Assembly (NCBI RefSeq): GCF_014172375.1
Contig: NZ_WNXD01000002.1
Span: 310,001 to 374,000, forward strand
Direction of reading: 5' to 3'
From: Pedobacter planticolens
GTDB lineage: Bacteria > Bacteroidota > Bacteroidia > Sphingobacteriales > Sphingobacteriaceae
Length of the DNA: 64,000 nt
A program made the translations under genes and the position numbers. Below the pieces are notes generated by a model. It had not been told where the DNA came from. It ran no database searches and saw nothing but the letters and a program-made list of their open reading frames with translations. Numbering within the stretch: position 1 is the first letter of the stretch; each line of letters begins with the position of its first letter. This document shows, in pieces, positions 1-7,283 of the stretch.

Positions 1-163
1 AGTTGATCTTTTGGCTGGTCAGGATTTTTCTAGCCACTTCGGCAATGCTCTGGCAGTCGCTTTCAGCGAGCAGTTTGTTCAGCTTTTGATGAAGCGAATC
101 GTTTACCCGAATAATCAGATTGTGCTTTAACAGTTCATCTTCGCTGGTCTTTTTCTTTGACAT
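1..163 (-). CDS. MobC-like mobilization protein, ribbon-helix-helix (partial, C-terminus off window)
   Basis: Reading leftward from an ATG at 163, the frame stays open to the window edge (54 codons seen). It starts MSKKKTSEDELLKHNLIIRV, followed by a segment like a ribbon-helix-helix (IIRVNDSLHQKLNKLL, then an AEVARKIL helix). This is the look of small relaxosome accessory proteins (MobC family) that bind oriT and help the relaxase. It lies downstream of int and xis-like genes on the same strand, which supports a mobilization role. The relaxase itself would lie beyond position 1. The family assignment is from motif appearance only. Confidence 0.6.
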   Translation of the reverse strand, partial: MSKKKTSEDELLKHNLIIRVNDSLHQKLNKLLAESDCQSIAEVARKILTSQKIN

Positions 164-177
164 TTTCTACTACTTTT

Positions 178-271
178 AGAATTACGAGTTCCGAGTAATT
201 CTCCGGCCACAAGGACGGCAAGATTTCCAATGCGCATGCATTGGTACATCTTGCTGCAAACTAAAGTTTGC
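178..271. repeat. cluster of three inverted repeats upstream of the mob gene (oriT candidate)
   Basis: Three perfect inverted repeats sit in under 100 bp: AGAATTAC/GTAATTCT at 178-185 and 195-202, CCAATGC/GCATTGG at 227-233 and 238-244, and GCAAACT/AGTTTGC at 256-262 and 265-271. The stretch is more GC-rich than the rest of the window. Inverted repeats just upstream of a mobilization gene are the usual layout of a transfer origin. No nic site can be named from the sequence alone. Confidence 0.4.
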
Positions 272-293
272 CAGATTACTTCATTTGTTGCCG

Positions 294-572
294 TTAAGTG
301 AGGTAGACTAAACTTCCTTTAATAGGATGAAAGCTTGGCTTGTAAACTATATAGCCAAAAGCCTGAAGGTCGGCAAGTATAATATGATAAGTAGAGATTG
401 CCTTGATACAACCATAGCGCATAAGTTCTCTTCTTGTTACCTTAATTCCCTCAGAATTTTCATCTTTTTTCATACAACAGATTGCTGCGAAAAGGCTGAT
501 ATGTGTTGGCAAAATTCTATCGTCTTTTGAAGCATTCTCCATAAATTCAGCTAGCCTATCCATGGGTTGCAA
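294..572 (-). CDS. small mobile-element protein, winged-helix-like (92 aa)
   Basis: A 92-residue protein whose pattern (MDRLAEFMENASKDDR, then PTHISLFAAI, then TRRELMRYGCIKAISTYHI) matches small proteins repeatedly found between excisionase-like and mobilization genes in Bacteroidota transposons. The middle looks like a helix-turn-helix that recognises and spaces promoters (REL-x4-CIKAISTYH). Its start overlaps the end of the upstream HTH gene by 17 bp, so the two are probably translated together. I know no proven function; regulation of element excision or transfer is an inference from context. Confidence 0.65.
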   Translation of the reverse strand: MQPMDRLAEFMENASKDDRILPTHISLFAAICCMKKDENSEGIKVTRRELMRYGCIKAISTYHIILADLQAFGYIVYKPSFHPIKGSLVYLT

Positions 573-852
573 CTATTTTGTTGGTGGAGTTATTTGCCTC
601 TAAAATCTTATTAATATCCTGAATTTTGTAGTAGTGGATTTTGCCGATCATGGTAAATGGCAGGGTTCCATTAATTCTTAAGTTCAGCAATGTGCCAGAG
701 GAAATATCCAATAGTTTTCTTACTTCTTTACTCCTTAAAAATTTCTTAGGAGACTCTGCTTTGTCCTTGCCAAATATGCTGCCCAGTTCCTGAAACAATT
801 CGAGTTTGAACTGTTGCAAATCATCCCTTGTAATCAAATCTAATGCGGTCAT
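556..852 (-). CDS. excisionase-like helix-turn-helix protein
   Basis: 98 residues from the ATG at 852 (MTALDLITRDD). A longer frame opens at 927, but that start would lie inside the palindromic upstream region, so I prefer 852. Residues about 45-90 form a MerR/excisionase-type HTH: FLRSKEVRKLLDISSGTLLN, then a wing with LPFTMIGKIHYYKIQDI. Such proteins act as directionality factors or as regulators of int and mob genes. The gene lies 123 bp downstream of int, behind a terminator, and overlaps the next small ORF. Confidence 0.75.
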   Translation of the reverse strand: MTALDLITRDDLQQFKLELFQELGSIFGKDKAESPKKFLRSKEVRKLLDISSGTLLNLRINGTLPFTMIGKIHYYKIQDINKILEANNSTNKIVATHG

Positions 853-903
853 AACTTTATTATTGATGACCAAAACTCCAAGTTCCGAAGAGACATATTG
901 GAC

Positions 904-919
904 TATAACCCAGGTTATA
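904..919. promoter_or_regulatory. palindrome upstream of the excisionase-like gene (possible operator)
   Basis: TATAACC and GGTTATA at 904-910 and 913-919 form a perfect 7-bp dyad around CA, about 50 bp upstream of the HTH gene start. Its symmetry and place suit binding of a dimeric regulator. Function is inferred. Confidence 0.35.
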
Positions 920-924
920 ACCCA

Positions 925-957
925 CAAAAAAAGCGCACCTTATAGAGGTGCACTTTT
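925..957 (-). terminator. rho-independent terminator of int
   Basis: On the minus strand a 12-bp stem (arms 946-957 and 929-940, one G-U pair, loop of five) is followed by a U-run from the A-tract at 924-930. It lies 18 bp past the int stop codon. Confidence 0.8.
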
Positions 958-974
958 AAGTTTAAGTTATTTTA

Positions 975-2204
975 CTAAACCACCTTTAACAACTTTTCAC
1001 GAAGGCTATCCATATCTTGGCTTATTTTTTCCTCCATCACTTCTGCATAGTGCATTGTCGTTCGGATATCCAAATGCCCCATCATTTTTGAAACTGTTTC
1101 GATAGGTACACCATTACCGAGCGTAATGGTTGTACCGAAAGTGTGCCTGGCAAGATGGAAGGTCATTTTCTTTTTAATTCCCGTAAGGTCTGCGATTTCT
1201 TTAAGGTAACTGTTCATTTTTTGATTGCTTAAAACGGGCATGACCAGTTCTTTCGCTATACATTCTGGATGGTCTTTGTATTTTTCAATTAGCCTTAATG
1301 GCGTAGGCATTAATGGTATGTTGGAAGCATTGTCGTTTTTCTCCCGATTGGTGTTGATCCAGAGCCGTCCATCGCCACCATCTTCGATTTCCCAGCGGTG
1401 GAGTTTTTTGATATCTGCATAGGATAATCCAGTATAGATACTAAACAGAAAAATATCACGAACACGATCCAATCTGTCAATTTTGATATCTAGGGCTGCA
1501 ATCCTTGCAACCTCGGGCTTTGTAAGCTTAATAACTTTTTTAGGTGGTGCGGAAACTTTGTAAAGGGAAAAAGGATTATAACTAATGTAGCGATGTGCTA
1601 TGCTCAATAAAATGATCTTTTTAAAATGCTTCATGTACTTGGCTACCGAAATCTTGCTCAAAGACTTTTCAGTCTGCAAGTAAAAATCATATCCTGTGAT
1701 AAATGTAAAATCGATTTTCCGGATTTCAATATCTTCAGCCCTATAAATTTTTTCAAGATAACCAGTCAAATGAATGACAGAAGCCTTATATCCTTTCAAT
1801 GTATTTGGTTTTGCCTTCTTTTTTTCAATCAACGTTTCAAGGTCGGCATTGTGCTGAAAAAATACTTCTAGGAGTTTTTTTGGTTTTTCTTCCTTTCCCA
1901 GATATTTTTTCATTAGCGTGTCGGCGTTAATTTCAAGATCCTCTTTTTTGAATTCGGTATGGATTTGATCGAATTGACTTGAGATGGTTTCGAGGTATTT
2001 GTTGAGATTTTTGATTGCCTCTGTTCTTCCAATGGCGCTGTTTGATTTTGAATCCCAAAGTTTGGGATCGATCTTCCTACCAGTTGGCGCTTCTTTGGGT
2101 GTTGTTCCAAGAACAGTAATGCGCATGTAGATGAACCTCGGTTCACCATCCACATAATTTTTGGGTTTCTTCAAAAAAAAGTGAAGAGAATAATTTTGAC
2201 TCAT
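975..2204 (-). CDS. tyrosine recombinase (integrase), IntDOT-like
   Basis: 409 aa, full length. It has an N-terminal arm-type DNA-binding domain (about 5-90), a core-binding SAM-like domain (about 105-205) and a catalytic domain (about 220-400). Visible catalytic residues are H350 and R353 (HLARHTFGTT), the GHLDIRTT box and nucleophile Y386 (MHYAEV). The first conserved arginine is missing: the motif reads YTGLSYAD with Ser261 in its place, as known for IntDOT of CTnDOT, where the arginine is also replaced by serine. The gene reads away from the tRNA-Glu gene 250 bp upstream, the usual layout of an element integrated at a tRNA 3' end. The promoter at 2228-2259 fits the start at 2204. Confidence 0.93.
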   Translation of the reverse strand: MSQNYSLHFFLKKPKNYVDGEPRFIYMRITVLGTTPKEAPTGRKIDPKLWDSKSNSAIGRTEAIKNLNKYLETISSQFDQIHTEFKKEDLEINADTLMKKYLGKEEKPKKLLEVFFQHNADLETLIEKKKAKPNTLKGYKASVIHLTGYLEKIYRAEDIEIRKIDFTFITGYDFYLQTEKSLSKISVAKYMKHFKKIILLSIAHRYISYNPFSLYKVSAPPKKVIKLTKPEVARIAALDIKIDRLDRVRDIFLFSIYTGLSYADIKKLHRWEIEDGGDGRLWINTNREKNDNASNIPLMPTPLRLIEKYKDHPECIAKELVMPVLSNQKMNSYLKEIADLTGIKKKMTFHLARHTFGTTITLGNGVPIETVSKMMGHLDIRTTMHYAEVMEEKISQDMDSLREKLLKVV

Positions 2205-2227
2205 GATTTTGGTCTTAAATTGTTAAA

Positions 2228-2259
2228 CAAAATTAAGCACTGCAACCCTACTTAGTCAA
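2228..2259 (-). promoter_or_regulatory. int promoter (Bacteroidota type)
   Basis: Minus strand TTG (2257-2259), 21 bp, then TAATTTTG (2228-2235), matching the TAnnTTTG -7 box. The start codon at 2204 follows about 20 nt after the expected transcription start. Confidence 0.65.
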
Positions 2260-2309
2260 GATGTTCGGTAATCGAACCAGTTGATAATCAGATAATTAAA
2301 CCACTTTGT

Positions 2310-2354
2310 AGTGAGTCTTTTTTCAATGGGCATGGACTCACTGAATGACTCACT
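2310..2354. repeat. three copies of GACTCACT near the element end (integrase or Xis arm-site candidates)
   Basis: GACTCACT occurs at 2335-2342 and 2347-2354 as direct repeats 12 bp apart, and inverted (AGTGAGTC) at 2310-2317. They lie between int and the tRNA-side end, where arm-type sites of tyrosine recombinases are found. Confidence 0.45.
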
Positions 2355-2398
2355 GTTCATTTGCGATTTTATGAACCAAATAGACTATTTGTAAAAAC

Positions 2399-2435
2399 AA
2401 AAAAGGCTGCAAACATGTCGTTTGCAGCCTTTTTT
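2399..2435. terminator. bidirectional rho-independent terminator
   Basis: Perfect 16-bp stem (2399-2414 with 2420-2435), loop ATGTC, with A-tract and T-tract on either side. It would end the minus-strand tRNA transcript 21 bp past tRNA-Glu. Whether it belongs to the chromosome or to the inserted element depends on where the crossover lies. Confidence 0.85.
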
Positions 2436-2456
2436 ACATTTTGATAATAATAATCG

Positions 2457-2528
2457 TAGCCCGTAGGGGAATCGAACCCCTGTTTCCAGAATGAAAATCT
2501 GGCGTCCTCACCCCTAGACGAACGGGCC
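2457..2528 (-). tRNA. tRNA-Glu (TTC)
   Basis: 72-nt cloverleaf on the minus strand: acceptor GGCCCGT with ACGGGCT (G1-U72 wobble), D arm, anticodon stem CCAGA/TCTGG around loop TTTTCAT (anticodon TTC), T arm GGGGTTCGATTCCCC, discriminator A. The CCA end is not encoded. Its 3' end faces the integrase gene and is the likely attachment site of the mobile element. Confidence 0.95.
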
Positions 2529-2558
2529 ATTAAATAAGAAGTGTCATTTCAACTTCTT

Positions 2559-2634
<76 letters not shown>

Positions 2635-2743
2635 CTCTATACAATTTGAGGTTTTCGTTAAATCCTTAACTCTTCCCCCGAATTGGAATGCAAAGATATA
2701 ATTCGTTTCTTTGTGGTGCAAATTTATTTTAAAAAATATTTTT

Positions 2744-3634
2744 ATGTCGCATAAAGCAGGTTTTGTAAGTATAATCGGTAAGCCCAATGTGGGCAAATCC
2801 ACCCTCATGAATGCCCTAGTGGGTGAAAAGCTTTCTATCATTACGCCAAAAGCGCAAACTACACGTCACCGTATTTTAGGAATTGTGAACGAAGATGAGT
2901 TTCAAATTGTATTTTCAGACACACCCGGCATCATAAAACCGCTTTATGGACTGCAAGATTCGATGATGAGTGCAGTGAACGGAGCGCTTAGCGATGCTGA
3001 TTTAATTCTGTTCGTTACTGACATTCATGAAAAACATGATGAAAATGATGTGCTAGAAAAAATCACCAACACAACCATCCCTTTGGTTGTGCTTTTAAAT
3101 AAAATAGATAACGCTACGCAAGAGCAAGTAGATGAGAAGTTTGCATATTGGCAAGAGAAATTAAATCCGAAACATATCTACGCTATTTCTGCCTTACATC
3201 AATATAATTTAGAGGGAATTTTACCAATGATTTTGGAAAATATTCCAGAACACCCTGCTTATTACGATAAAGAAGAACTAACAGATCGTAGTCAGCGGTT
3301 CTTTGTTTCAGAAATTATTCGTGAGAAAATCTTTTTTAACTATAAAAAGGAAATTCCTTATAGTACAGAAGTAATTGTAACTGCTTTTAAAGAAGAACAA
3401 AGCAAAAGTGGACCTATGGTTCGCATCACTGCAGAAATTATAGTAGAAAGAGATTCACAAAAAAACATATTGATTGGTACTGGTGGTGCAATGCTTAAAA
3501 AAGTAGGTATGGAAGCTAGAAAAGACATTGAGAAGTTTTTAGACAGCAAAGTATTTTTAGAAACATTTGTTAAGGTTTTGCCAGACTGGAGAAGTAAAAA
3601 GAATTATTTAAAAAGCTTTGGCTACGATAGTTAA
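2744..3634 (+). CDS. era: GTPase Era
   Basis: 296 aa from the ATG at 2744 (MSHKAGFVSIIGKPNVGKST); an upstream in-frame start at 2711 is not supported by the family's usual N-terminus. Era binds the 3' end of 16S rRNA and promotes 30S subunit maturation. The GTPase domain has G1 GKPNVGKS (about 12-19), G3 DTPG and G4 NKID; the C-terminal third is a KH RNA-binding domain with GTGGAMLKKVG. Length is normal. It is transcribed away from the two tRNA genes; der follows 225 bp downstream with its own promoters. Confidence 0.97.
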   Translation: MSHKAGFVSIIGKPNVGKSTLMNALVGEKLSIITPKAQTTRHRILGIVNEDEFQIVFSDTPGIIKPLYGLQDSMMSAVNGALSDADLILFVTDIHEKHDENDVLEKITNTTIPLVVLLNKIDNATQEQVDEKFAYWQEKLNPKHIYAISALHQYNLEGILPMILENIPEHPAYYDKEELTDRSQRFFVSEIIREKIFFNYKKEIPYSTEVIVTAFKEEQSKSGPMVRITAEIIVERDSQKNILIGTGGAMLKKVGMEARKDIEKFLDSKVFLETFVKVLPDWRSKKNYLKSFGYDS

Positions 3635-3712
3635 TTAGTTCATTAGCTCGATGACATCATTAGTTCATTAGTCCATAACTAAACACAACAGTACAAAAAC
3701 TAATTTAGGTGG

Positions 3713-3740
3713 TTTGTTACGATAATAAACCGTACCTTTG
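3713..3740 (+). promoter_or_regulatory. der promoter P1
   Basis: TTTG (3713-3716), 16 bp, TACCTTTG (3733-3740), a match to the Bacteroidota -33/-7 consensus with slightly short spacing. A second -7 box, also TACCTTTG, lies at 3807-3814 without a clear -33 element, suggesting a second start nearer the gene. Confidence 0.65.
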
Positions 3741-3822
3741 CACTCCCTTTCAAATGGGGTTAATAGTTGATAGTCAATGGCTATTGATAAATTTTATAAT
3801 ACCTTTTACCTTTGTGAGGATC

Positions 3823-3850
3823 AAATCTACAATCGTAAATCTACAATCAT
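3823..3850. repeat. 14-bp tandem duplication before der
   Basis: AAATCTACAATCGT (3823-3836) is followed directly by AAATCTACAATCAT (3837-3850), ending 8 bp before the der start codon. A near-identical word, AAATCTAAAATCGT, occurs at 10037-10050 in another spacer. Confidence 0.8.
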
Positions 3851-3858
3851 AAATAGAA

Positions 3859-5160
3859 ATGAGTAACATTATCGCAATTGTCGGAAGACCAAACGTAGGC
3901 AAATCTACCCTTTTTAACCGCTTAACAGAAAGTCGCAAAGCTATTGTAGATGATTTTAGCGGTGTAACTCGCGATAGACATTACGGCAAAGCCGAATGGA
4001 CCAACAGAGAATTTACGGTTATCGATACCGGTGGTTATGTTGCAAATTCTGAAGATGTTTTTGAAGCAGCTATTCGCGAACAGGTTGTTATTGCTATTGA
4101 AGAAGCAACTGTACTTGTATTCATGGTTGATGTAACTACAGGAATTACTGATTTAGATGATGAGATTGCACAATTACTTCGTCGTAGTAAAAAACCAGTA
4201 TTTGTTGTTGTAAACAAAGTTGATAATCATCAGCTAGAAAATGATGCGACCGTATTTTATGGTTTTGGGTTAGGCGAAATCTATACCATTTCTTCAATGA
4301 CAGGTTCTGGAACTGGAGAATTGTTAGATCAAGTAATCACTCACTTTGAAGATGTAGTCGAAGAAGAAAATGCTTTGCCTAAAATTACTATTGTTGGTCG
4401 TCCTAACGTTGGTAAATCTTCTTTAATTAATGCTTTAATTGGAAAAGATAGAAATATTGTAACGCCGATTGCAGGTACTACTCGCGATTCAATTCACATT
4501 CATTACAACCAATTTGGTCATGAATTTATGTTTATTGATACCGCTGGTTTACGTAAAAAAACCAAGGTTAAAGAGAACATCGAATTTTATTCGGTAATGC
4601 GTACCATTAAAGCTTTAGAAGAAGCAGATGTAGTGATGTTGATGATTGATGCAGAAACTGGATTAGAAGCTCAAGATGTAAACATTTTCCATTTAGCAGA
4701 AAAGAACAAAAAAGGAATTGTGATTTTGGTAAACAAATGGGATTTAATTGAGAAAAACAATAAAACCATTCAAGAATTCGAAAATCAAATTCGCACCAAA
4801 TTACAACCATTTACCGATGTGCCAATTGTGTTTATTTCGGTATTGAACAAGCAACGTATTTTCCAAGCAATTGAAAAAGCTTTAGAAGTTCATAAAAATC
4901 GTAGTAAGAAAATCCCTACATCAAAACTGAATGATGTAATGTTGCCAATTATCGAAAATTATCCGCCACCAGCGTTAAAAGGAAAGTACATTAAGGTAAA
5001 ATACATTACGCAAATTAACGCTTCTTCGCCTATGTTTGCCTTTTTCTGTAACCTACCGCAATACATAAAAGAACCGTATAAGCGCTTTATAGAGAATAAA
5101 TTACGTGAGCATTTCGATTTTTCTGGCGTACCGATACAGATTTATTTTAGACAGAAATAG
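3859..5160 (+). CDS. der: GTPase Der (EngA)
   Basis: 433 aa, the normal size for the tandem-GTPase protein required for 50S subunit assembly. Two G domains are evident: GRPNVGKST at 9-17 with DTGG and NKVD, and GRPNVGKSS at about 180 with DTAG and NKWD. A C-terminal KH-like domain (about 355-433) follows. It sits beside era, grouping two ribosome-assembly GTPases. Confidence 0.97.
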   Translation: MSNIIAIVGRPNVGKSTLFNRLTESRKAIVDDFSGVTRDRHYGKAEWTNREFTVIDTGGYVANSEDVFEAAIREQVVIAIEEATVLVFMVDVTTGITDLDDEIAQLLRRSKKPVFVVVNKVDNHQLENDATVFYGFGLGEIYTISSMTGSGTGELLDQVITHFEDVVEEENALPKITIVGRPNVGKSSLINALIGKDRNIVTPIAGTTRDSIHIHYNQFGHEFMFIDTAGLRKKTKVKENIEFYSVMRTIKALEEADVVMLMIDAETGLEAQDVNIFHLAEKNKKGIVILVNKWDLIEKNNKTIQEFENQIRTKLQPFTDVPIVFISVLNKQRIFQAIEKALEVHKNRSKKIPTSKLNDVMLPIIENYPPPALKGKYIKVKYITQINASSPMFAFFCNLPQYIKEPYKRFIENKLREHFDFSGVPIQIYFRQK

Positions 5161-5161
5161 A

Positions 5162-5410
5162 GAGTCGGGAAAGTCAGAAAAGTCCGGAGTCGGAAGTCTG
5201 GAGTACCTTTCGTCATTTCGAAATGAGCTTTTTGCTATTGAGAAATCTAAACCCCTTGCCGTCTTTGCGAGGAGGAACGACGAAGCAATCTCATTTGAAA
5301 AGCAAGGCCAGTATTTCATCGTTACTTCAGCCCTGCTGTCCGTTTTATTCTCCCGATGAAAAATCGGGATCATGCTCACTCCCATCAGGTTTAATTAACT
5401 AAATTTGCAT
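5162..5410. repeat. intergenic repeat island A
   Basis: In order: AGTC-word repeats (5162-5204); the 12-bp palindrome CATTTCGAAATG (5214-5225); a REP-like unit starting CCGTCTTTGCGAGG and ending GCAATCTC (5259-5292); then a stretch with CAGCCCTGCT, a 7-bp hairpin TCCCGAT/ATCGGGA (5351-5357 with 5363-5369) and ATCAGGTTTAAT near 5385, the last two also present in the repeat at 45295-45430. No gene is credible here; overlapping frames lack coding character. Confidence 0.75.
5400..5407 (+). promoter_or_regulatory. -7 box for the GNAT gene
   Basis: TAAATTTG matches TAnnTTTG, 20 bp before the ATG at 5428. No good -33 element is visible. Confidence 0.45.
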
Positions 5411-5427
5411 TTCATAGCTACTATACC

Positions 5428-5946
5428 ATGCAAAATTCCATACAAGTTATACATAGCACATCAGCAGATATCAATACCATTTTCGAGTTTTACGCTATGG
5501 CTATTGCGCATCAAAAGAAAGTTTTTCATCACCATTGGCAAGGCTTTAGTCTCGAATTGGTTACACAAGAAGTTGAAGAAAACAGACAATACAAAATCTT
5601 GGTTGATGGACAGATTGCTTGTATTTTTGCCGTTACTTTTAGCGATCCTCAAATTTGGGAAGAACGAAATGCTGATTCTGCAATTTACATTCATCGCATC
5701 GTTACCCATCCTGATTTTAGAGGATATGGTTTTGTAAACGTAATTATTGATTGGGCTAAGGAATATACAAAAACCAACAACATTCAATTCATACGCATGG
5801 ATACTTGGGCAGATAACGAAAAATTATTAGCCTATTATACAGGCTGTGGTTTTAACCATGTTGGACTAATTAAAATTGCTCCAAACAGTGGTTTACCTAA
5901 ACATTACGAAGGCATTAGCTTAAACCTTTTCGAAATAGAGGCATAA
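5428..5946 (+). CDS. GNAT family N-acetyltransferase
   Basis: 172 aa. The acetyl-CoA binding motif A is visible as VTHPDFRGYGFVNVIIDWAKEY (R-x-x-G-x-G type) near residue 95, followed by a motif B stretch with YYTGCGFNHVG at about 140. Substrate unknown: GNAT proteins acetylate amines on small molecules, antibiotics or proteins. It ends 1 bp from the convergently transcribed histidine decarboxylase-like gene, which would yield an amine, but a link is only a guess. Confidence 0.85.
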   Translation: MQNSIQVIHSTSADINTIFEFYAMAIAHQKKVFHHHWQGFSLELVTQEVEENRQYKILVDGQIACIFAVTFSDPQIWEERNADSAIYIHRIVTHPDFRGYGFVNVIIDWAKEYTKTNNIQFIRMDTWADNEKLLAYYTGCGFNHVGLIKIAPNSGLPKHYEGISLNLFEIEA

Positions 5947-5947
5947 A

Positions 5948-7078
5948 CTACAAAGCAACTAACTCTGCTTTCATTTCTAGTACTAATTGATCAATTTGTA
6001 CCTTTTCTATATTTGGCATACAAATAATATGCGACCAACCATTTTCTGAAGCCAGTTGCAACTTCTGTCTAATTGCTAAACTTGGCACCGGAAAATTAAC
6101 TGTAATGGTATTAGGGTTTCGCCATGCAGAAATACCAATTCCCTTGAGTTTTTCTTCCGCATACGCAGCTACATCCAGGCTATGCAATGCTCTTTTACGC
6201 AATCCTTCAATTCCATATTTTTTAAGCGTGTACCATAAAAACAAAGGACTATGCCCATTTCTTGAACCAGTTATCGTTGTATCTACACTTCCAATATAGG
6301 CTACAGAACGTGCAATCCGATCTCTATTAGATTTTTTAACTACCACAACCCCACAAGGCATTGGAGAGCCAAAGAACTTATGACCACTAATCGCAATACT
6401 ATCCGCTCCATCGGCAAAATCAAAAGCAGGACGAGGTTCAATAAAAGCACTATAACTACCAGATAAAGCTCCATCTGCATGGATATAATAGTTTTTAATA
6501 GCCAGTTTTTTTAAGATTACTTTAATTTTTGCAATATCATCCCGCGCTTCCGTCATTGTTGTACCAATATTAGCCATAATAATTACAGGCATATGTCGGT
6601 TCATGCGCATGGTATCTTCTAAATCATCGTAATTGATTTCTCCGTTTTCCTGCGTACTGATTACAATATTTGGCATATTTAACAAATGCAGATTTTTTTG
6701 GACACTATAATGTGTAGCTTCAGAATAGTAAACCATCCCCTTTGGGTGAAGCTCTCTAGCTAAATACAAACCGTATAAATTACCTTCCGAACCACCATTA
6801 GTTACATAACCCCACCAATCATCTAATTCTGCTCTAAATAAAGAAGCAAAAAATGCAATCACTTCTTTTTCCATTTCTCTAGAACCAACATCATAGGTAC
6901 AAGCTACAAATGGATCACCTAGGTTATTCATTGGGTAGTTTAGAAACGGTAATAATTCCGTAAAATCAAAATCTTTTGATACAGGATAACCCATAAAATT
7001 GGCCGTGTTTAACTGAACATGAGCTAATAAAAAATCTAAGGTTTTCTTGTCGTTTGGAGATAGTGTATTCAATTCCAT
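5948..7078 (-). CDS. hdc: PLP-dependent histidine decarboxylase-like protein (group II)
   Basis: 376 aa, close in size to the PLP-type histidine decarboxylases of Morganella and Acinetobacter (about 380 aa), which make histamine from histidine. Shared landmarks as I recall them: GYP near residue 25, WGYVTNGGSEGN, THYSV, NIGTT, HADGALSG, and SGHKFFGSPMPCG with PLP lysine K234, then ITGSRNGH and AWRNPNTITV. It stands alone: no histidine/histamine antiporter is adjacent, unlike known histamine operons, so the physiological product may differ. The promoter at 7099-7129 drives it. Confidence 0.82.
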   Translation of the reverse strand: MELNTLSPNDKKTLDFLLAHVQLNTANFMGYPVSKDFDFTELLPFLNYPMNNLGDPFVACTYDVGSREMEKEVIAFFASLFRAELDDWWGYVTNGGSEGNLYGLYLARELHPKGMVYYSEATHYSVQKNLHLLNMPNIVISTQENGEINYDDLEDTMRMNRHMPVIIMANIGTTMTEARDDIAKIKVILKKLAIKNYYIHADGALSGSYSAFIEPRPAFDFADGADSIAISGHKFFGSPMPCGVVVVKKSNRDRIARSVAYIGSVDTTITGSRNGHSPLFLWYTLKKYGIEGLRKRALHSLDVAAYAEEKLKGIGISAWRNPNTITVNFPVPSLAIRQKLQLASENGWSHIICMPNIEKVQIDQLVLEMKAELVAL

Positions 7079-7098
7079 AATCTAAAATTATTGAGCTG

Positions 7099-7129
7099 CA
7101 AAACTATCTTATATAAAATAAAATTCCAA
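7099..7129 (-). promoter_or_regulatory. promoter of the histidine decarboxylase-like gene
   Basis: Minus strand TTG (7127-7129), 20 bp, TAGTTTTG (7099-7106), 21 bp before the start codon. Confidence 0.65.
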
Positions 7130-7283
7130 TATTATAAATTAAATAAGAATATAATGTTGTTTACATAATACATGTAAAAATAATATTTCTATTTCAATCT
7201 ATTTTAAGCTACCGTTTAAAATTAAATAGTAAGAAAATACGATGAAGATTAGTCCAGTAGGAAGATTATCCAAGCAATTTAGG

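Noticed and set aside
2457..2528. Right attachment repeat of the mobile element inside this window
   Set aside because: I found no second copy of the tRNA-Glu 3' end in the 1-2400 stretch, so the other end must be outside.
5405..5737. 110-aa frame over the GNAT gene start
   Set aside because: Out of frame with the clear acetyltransferase motif; cysteine- and leucine-rich shadow.
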